64,000 bases of DNA, from the NCBI GenBank assembly GCA_009692585.1, contig SHYX01000005.1, positions 105,784 through 169,783 of the forward strand. The letters are read 5' to 3'. Source of the DNA: Myxococcales bacterium. GTDB lineage: Bacteria; Myxococcota; UBA796; SXON01. Below, one piece after another: positions 24,842-32,903 of this stretch. Position 1 is the stretch's first letter. Each line of letters begins with the position of its first letter. The notes under the pieces were generated by a model. It did not search any database. It was not told where the DNA came from and saw only the letters and a list, made by a program, of their open reading frames with translations. Position numbers and translations under genes: made by a program.

Positions 24842-25903
24842 TCACCCTCGACGGTGCGCCAGGGCAGGGGCCCACCGCAGGAGCGTGGGGCCGACGATGA
24901 GTGGGACCTGCCGTAACGCCGCAAGGTCCCTTGCTCCGACCAGCACCATCGCCATGCGCAGCTCGGCAATGAGCGTGCGGATGGCGTGATCGAGGGCGTC
25001 CGCCCCCTGCGCCTGCGCTTGGAGCAGGGGCCTGGCCACGCCGACGCAGGCAGCGCCGAGCGCAAGGGCTTTCGCGGCGTCGAGGCCATCGGCAACGCCC
25101 CCGGTCGCGCACACCGCCACCGGAAGGGTCGCGAGCGCGGCCAGGCTGGCGGCTGTAGGTATGCCCCAGTCGCGAAACCGTTCGGCTGGGGCACGTGCCT
25201 CGGCGTCCGCGCGGTGCATCTCCACCGCGATCCACGAGGTGCCGCCGGCCCCTCCGGTGTCGAGCCAGCGCACGCCGGCGGCGACGAGCCGTTCTCCAAC
25301 CTGTCGCGACAGTCCACAGCCTGTCTCCTTGACGAGGACCGGAAGCCCCAGCTCGGAGACGACGCGCCGAATGGTGTCGAGGCCGCCTCGAAAATCGCGA
25401 TCGCCTTCCGGCTGGGCCATCTCCTGGCCGGGGTTCAGGTGGATGGCGAGGGCGTCGGCGCCAGAGAATAGCACCAACTCGCGCAAGCGCTCCGTCGTGA
25501 CCGAGCTCGCTTGGACGACGCCGATGTTCCCGACGATCAGCGCGGTGGGGGCGACGTCGCGGACGCGATACCCGATCTCGATGCCGCGGGTGAGCAGCGG
25601 CCGTTGCGAGCCGAAACAGAAGCCGAGGCCGTGCGCCTCCGCGGCCGCTGCGAGGTCACGGTTGACCGCCTCTGCCCGTTCGGTCCCGCCGGTCATCGCG
25701 GCGATCACCAGGGGAACGGCGAGGCGTTTGCCCAGCCAGTCGACGCCGAGGTCCACCTGATCGACGGCCAGCTCGGGGAGGGCGTCGTGGACGAAGTCGA
25801 GTTCGTCCCACAGCGCGGTCTTGTGGACGAAGCCGACATCGCCATCGGTGCACAAGGTCAGATGGTCGGCCTTTCGAGCGGAGATGTCGTGCGGGGCCGG
25901 CAT
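24842..25903 (-). CDS. fni: Isopentenyl-diphosphate delta-isomerase type 2 (FMN-dependent)
   Basis: The 353-residue product shows the type 2 IDI pattern: RKADHLTLC near the N-terminus, AVPLVIAAMTGGTERAEAVN, LGFCFGSQRPLL, VGNIGVVQ, HLNPGQEMAQPEGD (metal and substrate binding), VLVKETGCGLS and TGGAGGTSW for FMN phosphate. It interconverts IPP and DMAPP with reduced FMN. Type 2 IDI goes with the mevalonate pathway in many bacteria; the mevalonate operon lies immediately to its right on the same strand, separated by one small plus-strand gene. The start has TTAGT in a shared divergent palindrome upstream. Confidence 0.94.
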   Translation of the reverse strand: MPAPHDISARKADHLTLCTDGDVGFVHKTALWDELDFVHDALPELAVDQVDLGVDWLGKRLAVPLVIAAMTGGTERAEAVNRDLAAAAEAHGLGFCFGSQRPLLTRGIEIGYRVRDVAPTALIVGNIGVVQASSVTTERLRELVLFSGADALAIHLNPGQEMAQPEGDRDFRGGLDTIRRVVSELGLPVLVKETGCGLSRQVGERLVAAGVRWLDTGGAGGTSWIAVEMHRADAEARAPAERFRDWGIPTAASLAALATLPVAVCATGGVADGLDAAKALALGAACVGVARPLLQAQAQGADALDHAIRTLIAELRMAMVLVGARDLAALRQVPLIVGPTLLRWAPALAHRRG

Positions 25904-25912
25904 CGGCGCGAA

Positions 25913-25925
25913 CTAACCCGGTTAG
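25913..25925. promoter_or_regulatory. 13-bp palindrome with back-to-back TTAG promoter elements
   Basis: CTAACC, C, GGTTAG: arms are exact complements. The plus strand reads GGTTAGCCT toward the small lipoprotein gene (ATG 21 nt further) and the minus strand GGTTAG toward fni (ATG about 10 nt further). It may be two overlapping divergent minus-10 elements or an operator. Confidence 0.4.
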
Positions 25926-25945
25926 CCTCGCCGTAGAGGTTTCCG

Positions 25946-26251
25946 ATGCTCGCTGTGCTTTGGCTGGGCGGCTGTTTCCTGGTGGTCGACGAAGACACCT
26001 TCCCCAAGCAATACGCCTCGATCACCTGCGCGCGGCTTCAGGAGTGTTGGTTGGCAGCCTTTGAGGACGAGTATGACGATGACATGGAGGAATGCACCGA
26101 CGATCAGGAGGACCTGATCGATGCGATCGACGGTGGCGGCGACGACTTCGACGAGGACGAAGCGCGGGACTGCCTGGAAAAGATGCAATCGGAGACCTGT
26201 GGGGACCTGTACTCCGAGTTTCCTCGGGATTGTTTGAGGGTCTACCTGTAG
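25946..26251 (+). CDS. Small acidic cysteine-rich lipoprotein
   Basis: The 101-residue product starts MLAVLWLGGCFLVV with a lipobox Cys at residue 10. The mature part is strongly acidic and has five further cysteines in a spaced pattern (CARLQEC, EEC, DCLEKMQSETCG, DC), which suggests disulfides in the periplasm or on the surface. Similar short C-rich lipoproteins are common in Myxobacteria and have no known role. It has a GAGG site and a TTAGCCT element upstream. Confidence 0.7.
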   Translation: MLAVLWLGGCFLVVDEDTFPKQYASITCARLQECWLAAFEDEYDDDMEECTDDQEDLIDAIDGGGDDFDEDEARDCLEKMQSETCGDLYSEFPRDCLRVYL

Positions 26252-26283
26252 CGGACCTGAGGATCGAGGCGTTCGTCGCCTGG

Positions 26284-27117
26284 CTACACCCACCCCGCCG
26301 CCGTCGCGACACCGACCTCGATCGCCACAAACCCCTCCGCCTCGCAAGCCCTCCCGAACGCCGCGGCCGCCTCGGCATCCGGAAACACCCCCACCGCCAC
26401 GTCACCCCCCCCCGCTCCGCTCGGCTTCGCCGCTCCCCCGTGCGCATCCGCCAGGGCGGCGATGCGCTGGAACGCCGGCAGGTCGTAGTCGAGCCCAGCC
26501 TCGGCCGCCATTTCGCACAGGTTGGCGTAGGCCTCCCGGATGGCCGCAAGCGGTTCCCTGTCGAAGGCCGCCACTGCGCCGGCGGAGCGACTGAGGAACC
26601 GGGCGCGAGCTCCGGCGTCTGCCCACCCCCGGTACCGCTCCACGCGCGGTCCAGTGCTCGCGGAGCGGCCCGACCAGATCGCGATCAACGCGGGCGCGCG
26701 GACGACAACGCCGGCCGCGGTGGTCACGCCCCCGAGCCACGAAGCCCGGACGTCCAGGCCACTGCCGCCCCCCTGCACCGCGCGGTGAACCGCGAGCGCG
26801 TCCGCCATCGCCCCCCCCCCCGCCACGACTGCAGCGACCGTGGCAGCGGCGCTCCCGCCGAAGCCCGGTTTCGTCGCCAGCCCCCGCACTGGTCGTGCGT
26901 CGGAGAACGAATACGCAGCGGCCGGCGCCCCCGCGAGCGCGGCGCGAACGAAACGATCGTCGCCCGGCGTCGTGATGCCATCGCCCTCGGTCACCACGCA
27001 CCGCACCCCCCGGTCGATGGCCGCCACCAGCGCTGCGCCCCCGTCGAGCACCGCATACTCTCCGAGAAGCACCAGCTTTCCGGGTGCGAGCACGGTGCCG
27101 TAGCGCGCGGGCGTCAC
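26284..27117 (-). CDS. mvaK2: Phosphomevalonate kinase (GHMP family)
   Basis: The 277-residue product is a GHMP kinase: APGKLVLLGEYAVLDGG at the N-terminus, the phosphate-binding loop KPGFGGSAAATVAAV, and the C-terminal KPSGAGGGDVAVG motif. The LGEYAVL variant and its place as last gene of the mevalonate operon support phosphomevalonate kinase (ATP plus mevalonate 5-phosphate to the diphosphate). It is shorter than the Gram-positive enzymes. The start is GTG 27117, 7 nt after the decarboxylase stop; a GTG at 27093 is possible. Cytoplasmic. Confidence 0.83.
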   Translation of the reverse strand: MTPARYGTVLAPGKLVLLGEYAVLDGGAALVAAIDRGVRCVVTEGDGITTPGDDRFVRAALAGAPAAAYSFSDARPVRGLATKPGFGGSAAATVAAVVAGGGAMADALAVHRAVQGGGSGLDVRASWLGGVTTAAGVVVRAPALIAIWSGRSASTGPRVERYRGWADAGARARFLSRSAGAVAAFDREPLAAIREAYANLCEMAAEAGLDYDLPAFQRIAALADAHGGAAKPSGAGGGDVAVGVFPDAEAAAAFGRACEAEGFVAIEVGVATAAGWV

Positions 27118-27124
27118 GCGCTGC

Positions 27125-28084
27125 CTACCCGACGATGCGCGCCGGACCGCCCGGCTCGAGCACATGGACCTGCTCCGCCACCCGCGCCAGCCGCGCCGCG
27201 ACCACGCCCGCGTGCGCAGCGGGGACCAGCACCTTGACATTCGGTCCGGCGTCCATGGTCCACGCGCAGGGCGTTCCCTGATCGCGGAGCGCGCGGACGG
27301 TCTCCTGCGCCCACAAGGACCCGCTACGCCAGTACAGTACCGGCGGGTCGGCCGCCATCATGCACGCGTGCATGCGGAGCGCCGATCGCTCCATGACCCT
27401 GCCCAACGCCGCAAGGTCGCGATTGAGCACCGCGGCGCGCGCCTCGGCGACGTCATGGGGCGCGCTGGCCACCCACGCCGGGTAGTACGGGGAGGTCTGC
27501 TGGGTGTGCAACATTCCATCGCGACTGGAAACGGCTTTGGGGCCGGCGTCGAAGATGGCGACGATCATCCGGACGTCCCAATGCGCTTCGGGGGCAACCT
27601 CGAACGCATGGCTGTCGAGACCGTCCTCGCGCTCTCCCACCTTCCACTCGGACCATCCCCCGAAGATCGAGCGCGCCGCGCTTCCGGAGCCTCGCCGGGC
27701 CAGGATCGAGAGCTCCTCTGCCGAGCGCTTCTGTCCGGCGGCGGTGGTTGCGGCCAGCGCCAGCGCGGCGAACCCCGATGAGCTGGACGCGAGGCCCGCG
27801 GCGGTGGGGAAGTCGTTCTCGGTGAGCACCCGCACCCGCGGTCGCCAGCTGTCGATGAGGTCGAGCAGTCCGAAGACCTTCTTCGCCTCGCTGGCGGTCC
27901 CCGTGCGCCCGTTGAGGACGAGCTCGTCGGCATCCGCTCCCCATTCGACAGTGGTCGTCGTCGAAAACGGAGCCAGGGTGAGGGATAGGCTGCCCACGGA
28001 GGGCAGGTTCAGGGCGCGGTCACGCTTGCCCCAGTATTTGCAGAGCGCGATGTTCGGATGGGCGACGGCGGTGGCGACGGGCAC
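27125..28084 (-). CDS. mvaD: Diphosphomevalonate decarboxylase
   Basis: The 319-residue product has the family hallmark PNIALCKYWGKRDRALNLP, the phosphate-binding loop FPTAAGLASSSSGFAALA, and RSIFGGWSEW. It converts mevalonate 5-diphosphate to IPP with ATP. The start is GTG 28084, with AGGGAT upstream and 8 nt after the mevalonate kinase stop; the family N-terminus begins right there, so the longer upstream frame is excluded. Fourth gene of the operon. Confidence 0.94.
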   Translation of the reverse strand: MPVATAVAHPNIALCKYWGKRDRALNLPSVGSLSLTLAPFSTTTTVEWGADADELVLNGRTGTASEAKKVFGLLDLIDSWRPRVRVLTENDFPTAAGLASSSSGFAALALAATTAAGQKRSAEELSILARRGSGSAARSIFGGWSEWKVGEREDGLDSHAFEVAPEAHWDVRMIVAIFDAGPKAVSSRDGMLHTQQTSPYYPAWVASAPHDVAEARAAVLNRDLAALGRVMERSALRMHACMMAADPPVLYWRSGSLWAQETVRALRDQGTPCAWTMDAGPNVKVLVPAAHAGVVAARLARVAEQVHVLEPGGPARIVG

Positions 28085-28092
28085 GGTCGCGG

Positions 28093-29499
28093 CTATCCCT
28101 GCGTCGCCGCGATGGTCGTGGTGAACACGCCCCCGGGCGCCAACGGTTCGGCGGCGCGGCGAACCGCATCCTCGGTCTTTTCGTCGACCAGGGCGATGGC
28201 GATCCCGCCGCCACCGGCCCCCGCGAGCTTCGCCCCCTGCGCGCCCGCAGCCTCCATCGCGCGGCACAGATCATCGAGCCGGCCGGTGCTGACCCCCATC
28301 AGCCGGAGCATCCGATGAGCATCCTTGAGGAATTCACCGATGGGCTTGCCGGTGGCGATGCGCGCCGCGGTCATCTCCACCAGCGCACCGATGCGGGTGA
28401 GTTGGTCCACGGGGTTACGCTGGCGCACCCGCTCGAGCATGTCGGCGGTGTTGCTGCGGACGCCCGTGTTGGCGACGACCAGCCGCAGCGTTCTGCCCAC
28501 CACCAGCTCCTCGGCAGGTTCGCCGCGGCGGTACAGGAGGGCGCCGCCGCTGGCGCTGACGGTATGGTCGAGGCCCGAGGGCGTGCCGTGGAAGACACGT
28601 TCCATGTCGAAGCCGCGCTCCACACACTCTCGGGGCGAGGCCTCACGGCCCTCCATACGCGCGACCGCTCGCACCGCGGCGACCGCGAGCGCGGCCGACG
28701 AGCCCATTCCGCAGCCGACAGGCAGGGTGCTCCGGATGGTGATGCCGAAGCCCACCGACGGGACCACGGTCGCGAGGGCCTCGGCAAGCCGGGGATCGTC
28801 GACGAGGGTGTCCTCGACCAGGGTCGGTCCCGGCCGGCGGCGCAGCGTCACCGTGGTGCACAGATCGACGGCCGCGGCGATGGCCCGGTGCCCGTAGACG
28901 ACGGCATGCTCGCCGACGAGGATGATCTTGCCCGGCGCCGACGCCATCACCACGATCGGACCGTCGTCGCTCGCGGGGCTGGCGGTGGCGACCACCGGCG
29001 CCGCTTCCGGTTCCGGCGCTGGAGTCGCGGTGATCGCGCCGGTAGGATTCGCGCCACCGAATCGGCCGGTCACGTGGTCCCTGCGTACCGGGACCAGCTG
29101 CGGCAACTCGGGCTCGGGGAGGTCCTCCACGGCGACAGCTTCGAGCTCCGCCACCTCCTCTGCCGTCGCGATGCCCCACTCGTTGAGGGTAGGCTCCTCG
29201 TCGAACGGAGGCGCCAGGAGCGTCGGCTCCTCGAAGTCGCTGAACAGCTCCGGCACAGGTGCCATCGGCGTGGCGGGATCGAGCGTGGATTCGGGCGGTG
29301 AGGCGGAAGCAGTGGCGAGGGCGGGCGGTTCAGGCTCCGCGGCGGTGGGCGCCGGTGCCGTCGGTGGCGCCGACGGGCGCGGTGCCACCCGCGTGGGCGC
29401 GCCCCCGAACGGGGAGAGCGGCACGGCCAGTCCCACCGGTCGACTGAACAGGCGACCTCGGGCCCGAGCCGGGGGTTTGTCGTCCGATTCGGTGCTCAT
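28093..29499 (-). CDS. mvk: Mevalonate kinase with long disordered N-terminal extension
   Basis: The C-terminal part of this 468-residue protein (from about residue 175) is a complete mevalonate kinase: SAPGKIILVGEHAVVYGHR, LPVGCGMGSSAALAVAA, KLAGAGGGGIAIAL. It phosphorylates mevalonate with ATP. The first 175 residues are proline-, alanine- and glutamate-rich and look unstructured; kinases of this family normally start at the SAPGK strand. The ATG at 29499 overlaps the HMG-CoA reductase stop as ATGA, which supports that the extension is really translated. No promoter-like sequence was seen inside the extension. Confidence 0.93.
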   Translation of the reverse strand: MSTESDDKPPARARGRLFSRPVGLAVPLSPFGGAPTRVAPRPSAPPTAPAPTAAEPEPPALATASASPPESTLDPATPMAPVPELFSDFEEPTLLAPPFDEEPTLNEWGIATAEEVAELEAVAVEDLPEPELPQLVPVRRDHVTGRFGGANPTGAITATPAPEPEAAPVVATASPASDDGPIVVMASAPGKIILVGEHAVVYGHRAIAAAVDLCTTVTLRRRPGPTLVEDTLVDDPRLAEALATVVPSVGFGITIRSTLPVGCGMGSSAALAVAAVRAVARMEGREASPRECVERGFDMERVFHGTPSGLDHTVSASGGALLYRRGEPAEELVVGRTLRLVVANTGVRSNTADMLERVRQRNPVDQLTRIGALVEMTAARIATGKPIGEFLKDAHRMLRLMGVSTGRLDDLCRAMEAAGAQGAKLAGAGGGGIAIALVDEKTEDAVRRAAEPLAPGGVFTTTIAATQG

Positions 29500-30779
29500 G
29501 CTCGCATCGCGCTGAGCGCGGCCCGCGCTCGCTCGACGGTGAATTCACGGGCGCGCACCAGTTCCATCACCACCCCGTTTAACTCGTCCGGGCCCGCGCC
29601 GGCAGCCATCGCCAACGAGCGGGCGTGCATCCGCATGTGGCCGTGTTGGATCCCGTGCGTCGCCAGCGCGCGCAGCGCGCCCAGGTTCTGGATGAGGCCG
29701 ACCGCCGCGATGAGCATCGACAGGTCACGCGCGCCGGTCACGCTCGCGACCGCCAGGTTCGCCTGCACCGTCGGGTGGACACGAATGGCGCCGGAGACGG
29801 TGCCCACCTGCATGGGCAGGGTCAGCTCCCCCACCAGACAGCCGTCCCGCACCTTCCACGACGACAGCGGACGATACTGCCCGTCGCGCGCCGCGTAGGC
29901 GTGCGCGCCGGCTTCGATCGCCCGCCAGTCGTTCCCGGTGGCGATGGCCACTGCGTCCACCCCGTTCATGATCCCCTTGTTGTGCGTCGCGGCCCGGTAG
30001 GGGTCGGCCCAGGCGAAGCGCCAGGCGGAGGCGATCCCCGCTGCGACCTCGGCGCCATCGGTGTCGCCGTCGGTCAAGAGCGCCACGGGCAGCCGCAACG
30101 TCGCGGTGGCGATCCGCTGGTCGGCGAGGTTGGAGAGGATGCGCAGGCCAACCCGCCCCCCGGTCAACTCCGCAAGCACCGGGGCCAGCCGCTCGGCCAC
30201 GGTGTTGACCATGTTCGCGCCCATGGCATCGACGCAGTCGAGGTGGAAGTGGAGGACCACCATCGCCTCGGGCGCCTCCCCGGGTTCGTCGTACACCAGC
30301 TCGCGTACGTCCATCCCCCGGAGACCGCCACCGTACTCGGCCAACTGGGGGTGAACCGCCGCCGCCAGTTCGCCGAGGCGGGGAAGCGCGTTGCGAACGC
30401 GTTCGGCAGCACCGTCTGGGCAGTCGACGAGCTGCACCTGACCGATCATCACCGCGTCGTCGCAGCGGGCGACGACTCCGCCCGCCAGACGCGTCAGGCG
30501 GGCCATGTTGCTGACGGCGGCCACGACGCTCGGCTCCTCCACGACCATCGGCACCAGCCGGTCGGCGCCGTTGAGCAAAAGGTTCACCGCAATGGCATTG
30601 GGCAGCGTGAACAGCCCGACCACGTTTTCGATCATCGCGTCGGCGGCGGGGAGGCTGAGTCCCGCGGCTGCCGTCCAACGGGAGGCCAGCTCGGGGCCCA
30701 GACCGGCACCGGCCAGCGCCGCCACCGCGCGGTCGGCGGGCGGCAGACGGAAGAAGCCGGGGAGCCGCGACGAGGACAT
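29496..30779 (-). CDS. mvaA: Hydroxymethylglutaryl-CoA reductase, degradative/class II type
   Basis: The 427-residue soluble protein has the class II motifs ENVVGLFTLPNAIAVN (catalytic Glu), DAMGANMVNTVAE, HNKGIMNG (catalytic Lys region), GTVSGAIRVHPTVQ and HMRMHARSLA (catalytic His). There is no membrane anchor. It reduces HMG-CoA to mevalonate. It is the second gene of the operon, one base after the acyl-CoA synthetase stop, and overlaps mevalonate kinase by 4 nt. HMG-CoA synthase is not present in the window. Confidence 0.95.
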   Translation of the reverse strand: MSSSRLPGFFRLPPADRAVAALAGAGLGPELASRWTAAAGLSLPAADAMIENVVGLFTLPNAIAVNLLLNGADRLVPMVVEEPSVVAAVSNMARLTRLAGGVVARCDDAVMIGQVQLVDCPDGAAERVRNALPRLGELAAAVHPQLAEYGGGLRGMDVRELVYDEPGEAPEAMVVLHFHLDCVDAMGANMVNTVAERLAPVLAELTGGRVGLRILSNLADQRIATATLRLPVALLTDGDTDGAEVAAGIASAWRFAWADPYRAATHNKGIMNGVDAVAIATGNDWRAIEAGAHAYAARDGQYRPLSSWKVRDGCLVGELTLPMQVGTVSGAIRVHPTVQANLAVASVTGARDLSMLIAAVGLIQNLGALRALATHGIQHGHMRMHARSLAMAAGAGPDELNGVVMELVRAREFTVERARAALSAMRA

Positions 30780-30780
30780 C

Positions 30781-32592
30781 TTAGGCGAGTTGGCCCTCGT
30801 AGAAGCCGTCCAGGAGGGCCTTGTACTTCGCCTCGACCGCTTTGCGTTTGACCTTCAGCGAGGGCGTCAGGTCGCCGTCTTCCTGGGTGAGGTCCTTCGG
30901 GAGGATGGCGTAGCGCTTGATCGTGGCGTAGCTCGGCAGTTCTTTGTTGTATGTGGCGAAGACGGCGTCCAACTCGGCCTTGACCTTGGGATGCTTGATG
31001 ATCTCGTCGTAGTCGCTGGTGTCGAGCCCGTTGGCCTTGGCCCACCCGGGCGCGCCCTCAGGGGTGATCGTGATCAGGGCGGTGCAGAAGTTGCGGTTGT
31101 TCCCATGGACGATCACCTGGGAGATGAGGGTGCTCCGGGTCTTGAGCTTGCCCTCGTGTTCCTGCGGCGCCACGTACTTTCCGCCGGAGGTCTTGATGAG
31201 GTCCTTCTTGCGGTCGGTGATCTTGAGGAAGCCTCCTTCCTCGAGGTGGCCGATGTCCCCGGTCATGAGCCACCCGTCGGCGGTGAGGCACTCGGCCGTC
31301 TGCTCCGGCTTGTTGTAGTACCCGCGCATGATTCCACGGCCGCGAAGCATGATCTCGCCGTCGTCGGCGATCTTCACCTCTACGCCGGGCACGGCCGTGC
31401 CCACGGTGCCGAACCGGAAGGCTTCGGGCCGATTGATGACACTACCGGCGCTCGATTCGGTGAGCCCGTAGCCCTCCGCGATCACGATGCCGGCCCCGTG
31501 GAAGAACTCCGCGATCTCGCGGGCGAGGGGGGCTGCCCCCGAGATGAAGAAACGGACGTTGCCGCCGAAGACCGCGCGGATCTTGGTGAACACCAGCTTG
31601 TCCGCGATGGCGTACTTCAGCGCGAGCAGACCCGCAGGCTCCTGCCCCGCCTGGCGCAGGTTGCTGACCTCCTTGCCCACCCCCACCGCCCACGTGAAGA
31701 GCTTGAGTTTGATCCCGCCCTTTTCCCTGGCTCCGGTGACGATCTTGTTGTAGACCTTCTCGAAGATTCGGGGCACCGCACCCATGAAGGTCGGCTTCTG
31801 GACCGCGAGGTTGGCCACCAGGCTGTTGATGTCGCCATCGATCGCGCTGGCGAAACCGATGCGCAGTTGGGCGCACTCAAGCACCTTCCCGAAACTATGC
31901 GCGAGCGGGAGGAACAGGTACTGTTTGTCGGCCGGGCTGAGGATGCCCACGGCGTCGATGGCCTCCCCCTCGAACACCCAACAATCGTGCGTGAGGATGA
32001 CCCCTTTGGGGTTGCCGGTGGTGCCGGAGGTGTAGATGAGCGTTGCGAGACGTTCGGGGCCGATCTCCTCGGCGAGTCGGTCGTACTCTCCGGCGTTGTT
32101 CTTGTCCCATTCGGCGCCGCGCGCCTCGAGTTCGTCAAGGGTGAGCACCCAGCCGTCCGCCGACGCGCTGCCCTCCATGACGATCACGCACTTGACCCCC
32201 GGCAGCTCAGATCGGCGGGCCTGGAGCTTCTTCACCTGCTTGTCGTCCTCGGCCACCACCATGCGGCTGTCGGAGTCCTTGATGATGTAGGCGATCTCCT
32301 CCTCGGTCGAGGACGGGTAGATCGTCGTGCAGGCGCCGCCGCCGCAGAGGATGCCCATGTCCGCCAGTATCCACTCGACGCGGGTGCCCGATTGGATCGC
32401 GACGCGTTCCTCGGCAAGCAGCCCGAGCGAGTGCAGTCCGCACGCGATGTTTCGGACGCGAACGCCGACCTGGTTCCACGAGATTGTGATCCAGTCAGCA
32501 GCCTTCCTGTAGTAGAACGCGTCCCCGTCCGGGGTGGACCGGATGCGGTGGTGGAACATTTCGGCGACGGACTTGAAGCTGGCCGCAGGCAT
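30781..32592 (-). CDS. fadD: Long-chain acyl-CoA synthetase / AMP-dependent ligase
   Basis: The 603-residue protein carries the adenylate-forming motifs LIYTSGTTGNPKGVILTH (P-loop), GYGLTESSAG, and LKITDRKKDLIKTSGGKYVAP (hinge and catalytic Lys region), in the form typical of FAA1/FadD15-like long-chain acyl-CoA synthetases. It activates fatty acids with ATP and CoA. It is the first gene of the mevalonate operon: its TAA is followed by one base and then the mvaA ATG. A link between fatty-acid activation and isoprenoid supply is implied by the arrangement only. The dispersed repeat copy B lies 31 nt upstream. Confidence 0.93.
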   Translation of the reverse strand: MPAASFKSVAEMFHHRIRSTPDGDAFYYRKAADWITISWNQVGVRVRNIACGLHSLGLLAEERVAIQSGTRVEWILADMGILCGGGACTTIYPSSTEEEIAYIIKDSDSRMVVAEDDKQVKKLQARRSELPGVKCVIVMEGSASADGWVLTLDELEARGAEWDKNNAGEYDRLAEEIGPERLATLIYTSGTTGNPKGVILTHDCWVFEGEAIDAVGILSPADKQYLFLPLAHSFGKVLECAQLRIGFASAIDGDINSLVANLAVQKPTFMGAVPRIFEKVYNKIVTGAREKGGIKLKLFTWAVGVGKEVSNLRQAGQEPAGLLALKYAIADKLVFTKIRAVFGGNVRFFISGAAPLAREIAEFFHGAGIVIAEGYGLTESSAGSVINRPEAFRFGTVGTAVPGVEVKIADDGEIMLRGRGIMRGYYNKPEQTAECLTADGWLMTGDIGHLEEGGFLKITDRKKDLIKTSGGKYVAPQEHEGKLKTRSTLISQVIVHGNNRNFCTALITITPEGAPGWAKANGLDTSDYDEIIKHPKVKAELDAVFATYNKELPSYATIKRYAILPKDLTQEDGDLTPSLKVKRKAVEAKYKALLDGFYEGQLA

Positions 32593-32623
32593 GAACTCAG
32601 GTACCTCGGGAGGAAGCGGGCAC

Positions 32624-32808
32624 GCTAACCAGAAACGGCGGAAGACGCTCGCCGCGTCCTCGCCCTACCGTCGCCTACCCTCCGCCCTCCAAGCTGCGCT
32701 TTCCGGCCTGCGGCGGCGGTCGGGTTGGATAACCCTGGGCGGCACCCATGCCGCAGCAGTTTCATGGCCCTGGGAGCCGACGCGTCCCGAAGGGCGGCAT
32801 GGATGACT
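32624..32808 (-). repeat. Dispersed intergenic repeat, copy B (about 185 bp)
   Basis: Reverse complement of most of 10708-10917, lacking an internal segment of about 23 bp. The GCTAACCAGAAACGG end (32624-32638) points toward the acyl-CoA synthetase start, just as the same end of copy A points to the ABC-F start. The rest of the 311-bp gap 32593-32903 shows no gene. Confidence 0.9.
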
Positions 32809-32903
32809 GTCACGTAATGGGGGAGAGGGCTCCGTCCGTCCAGCGCCGAGACGACCCCGTCGCCGCGTGAAGAAGTCTGTGCGGAAGCCAGGCATTCACG
32901 TGG

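Noticed and set aside
22808..24916. Open frame of about 700 codons opposite the M13 peptidase gene
   Set aside because: Antisense to a complete metallopeptidase; no domain.
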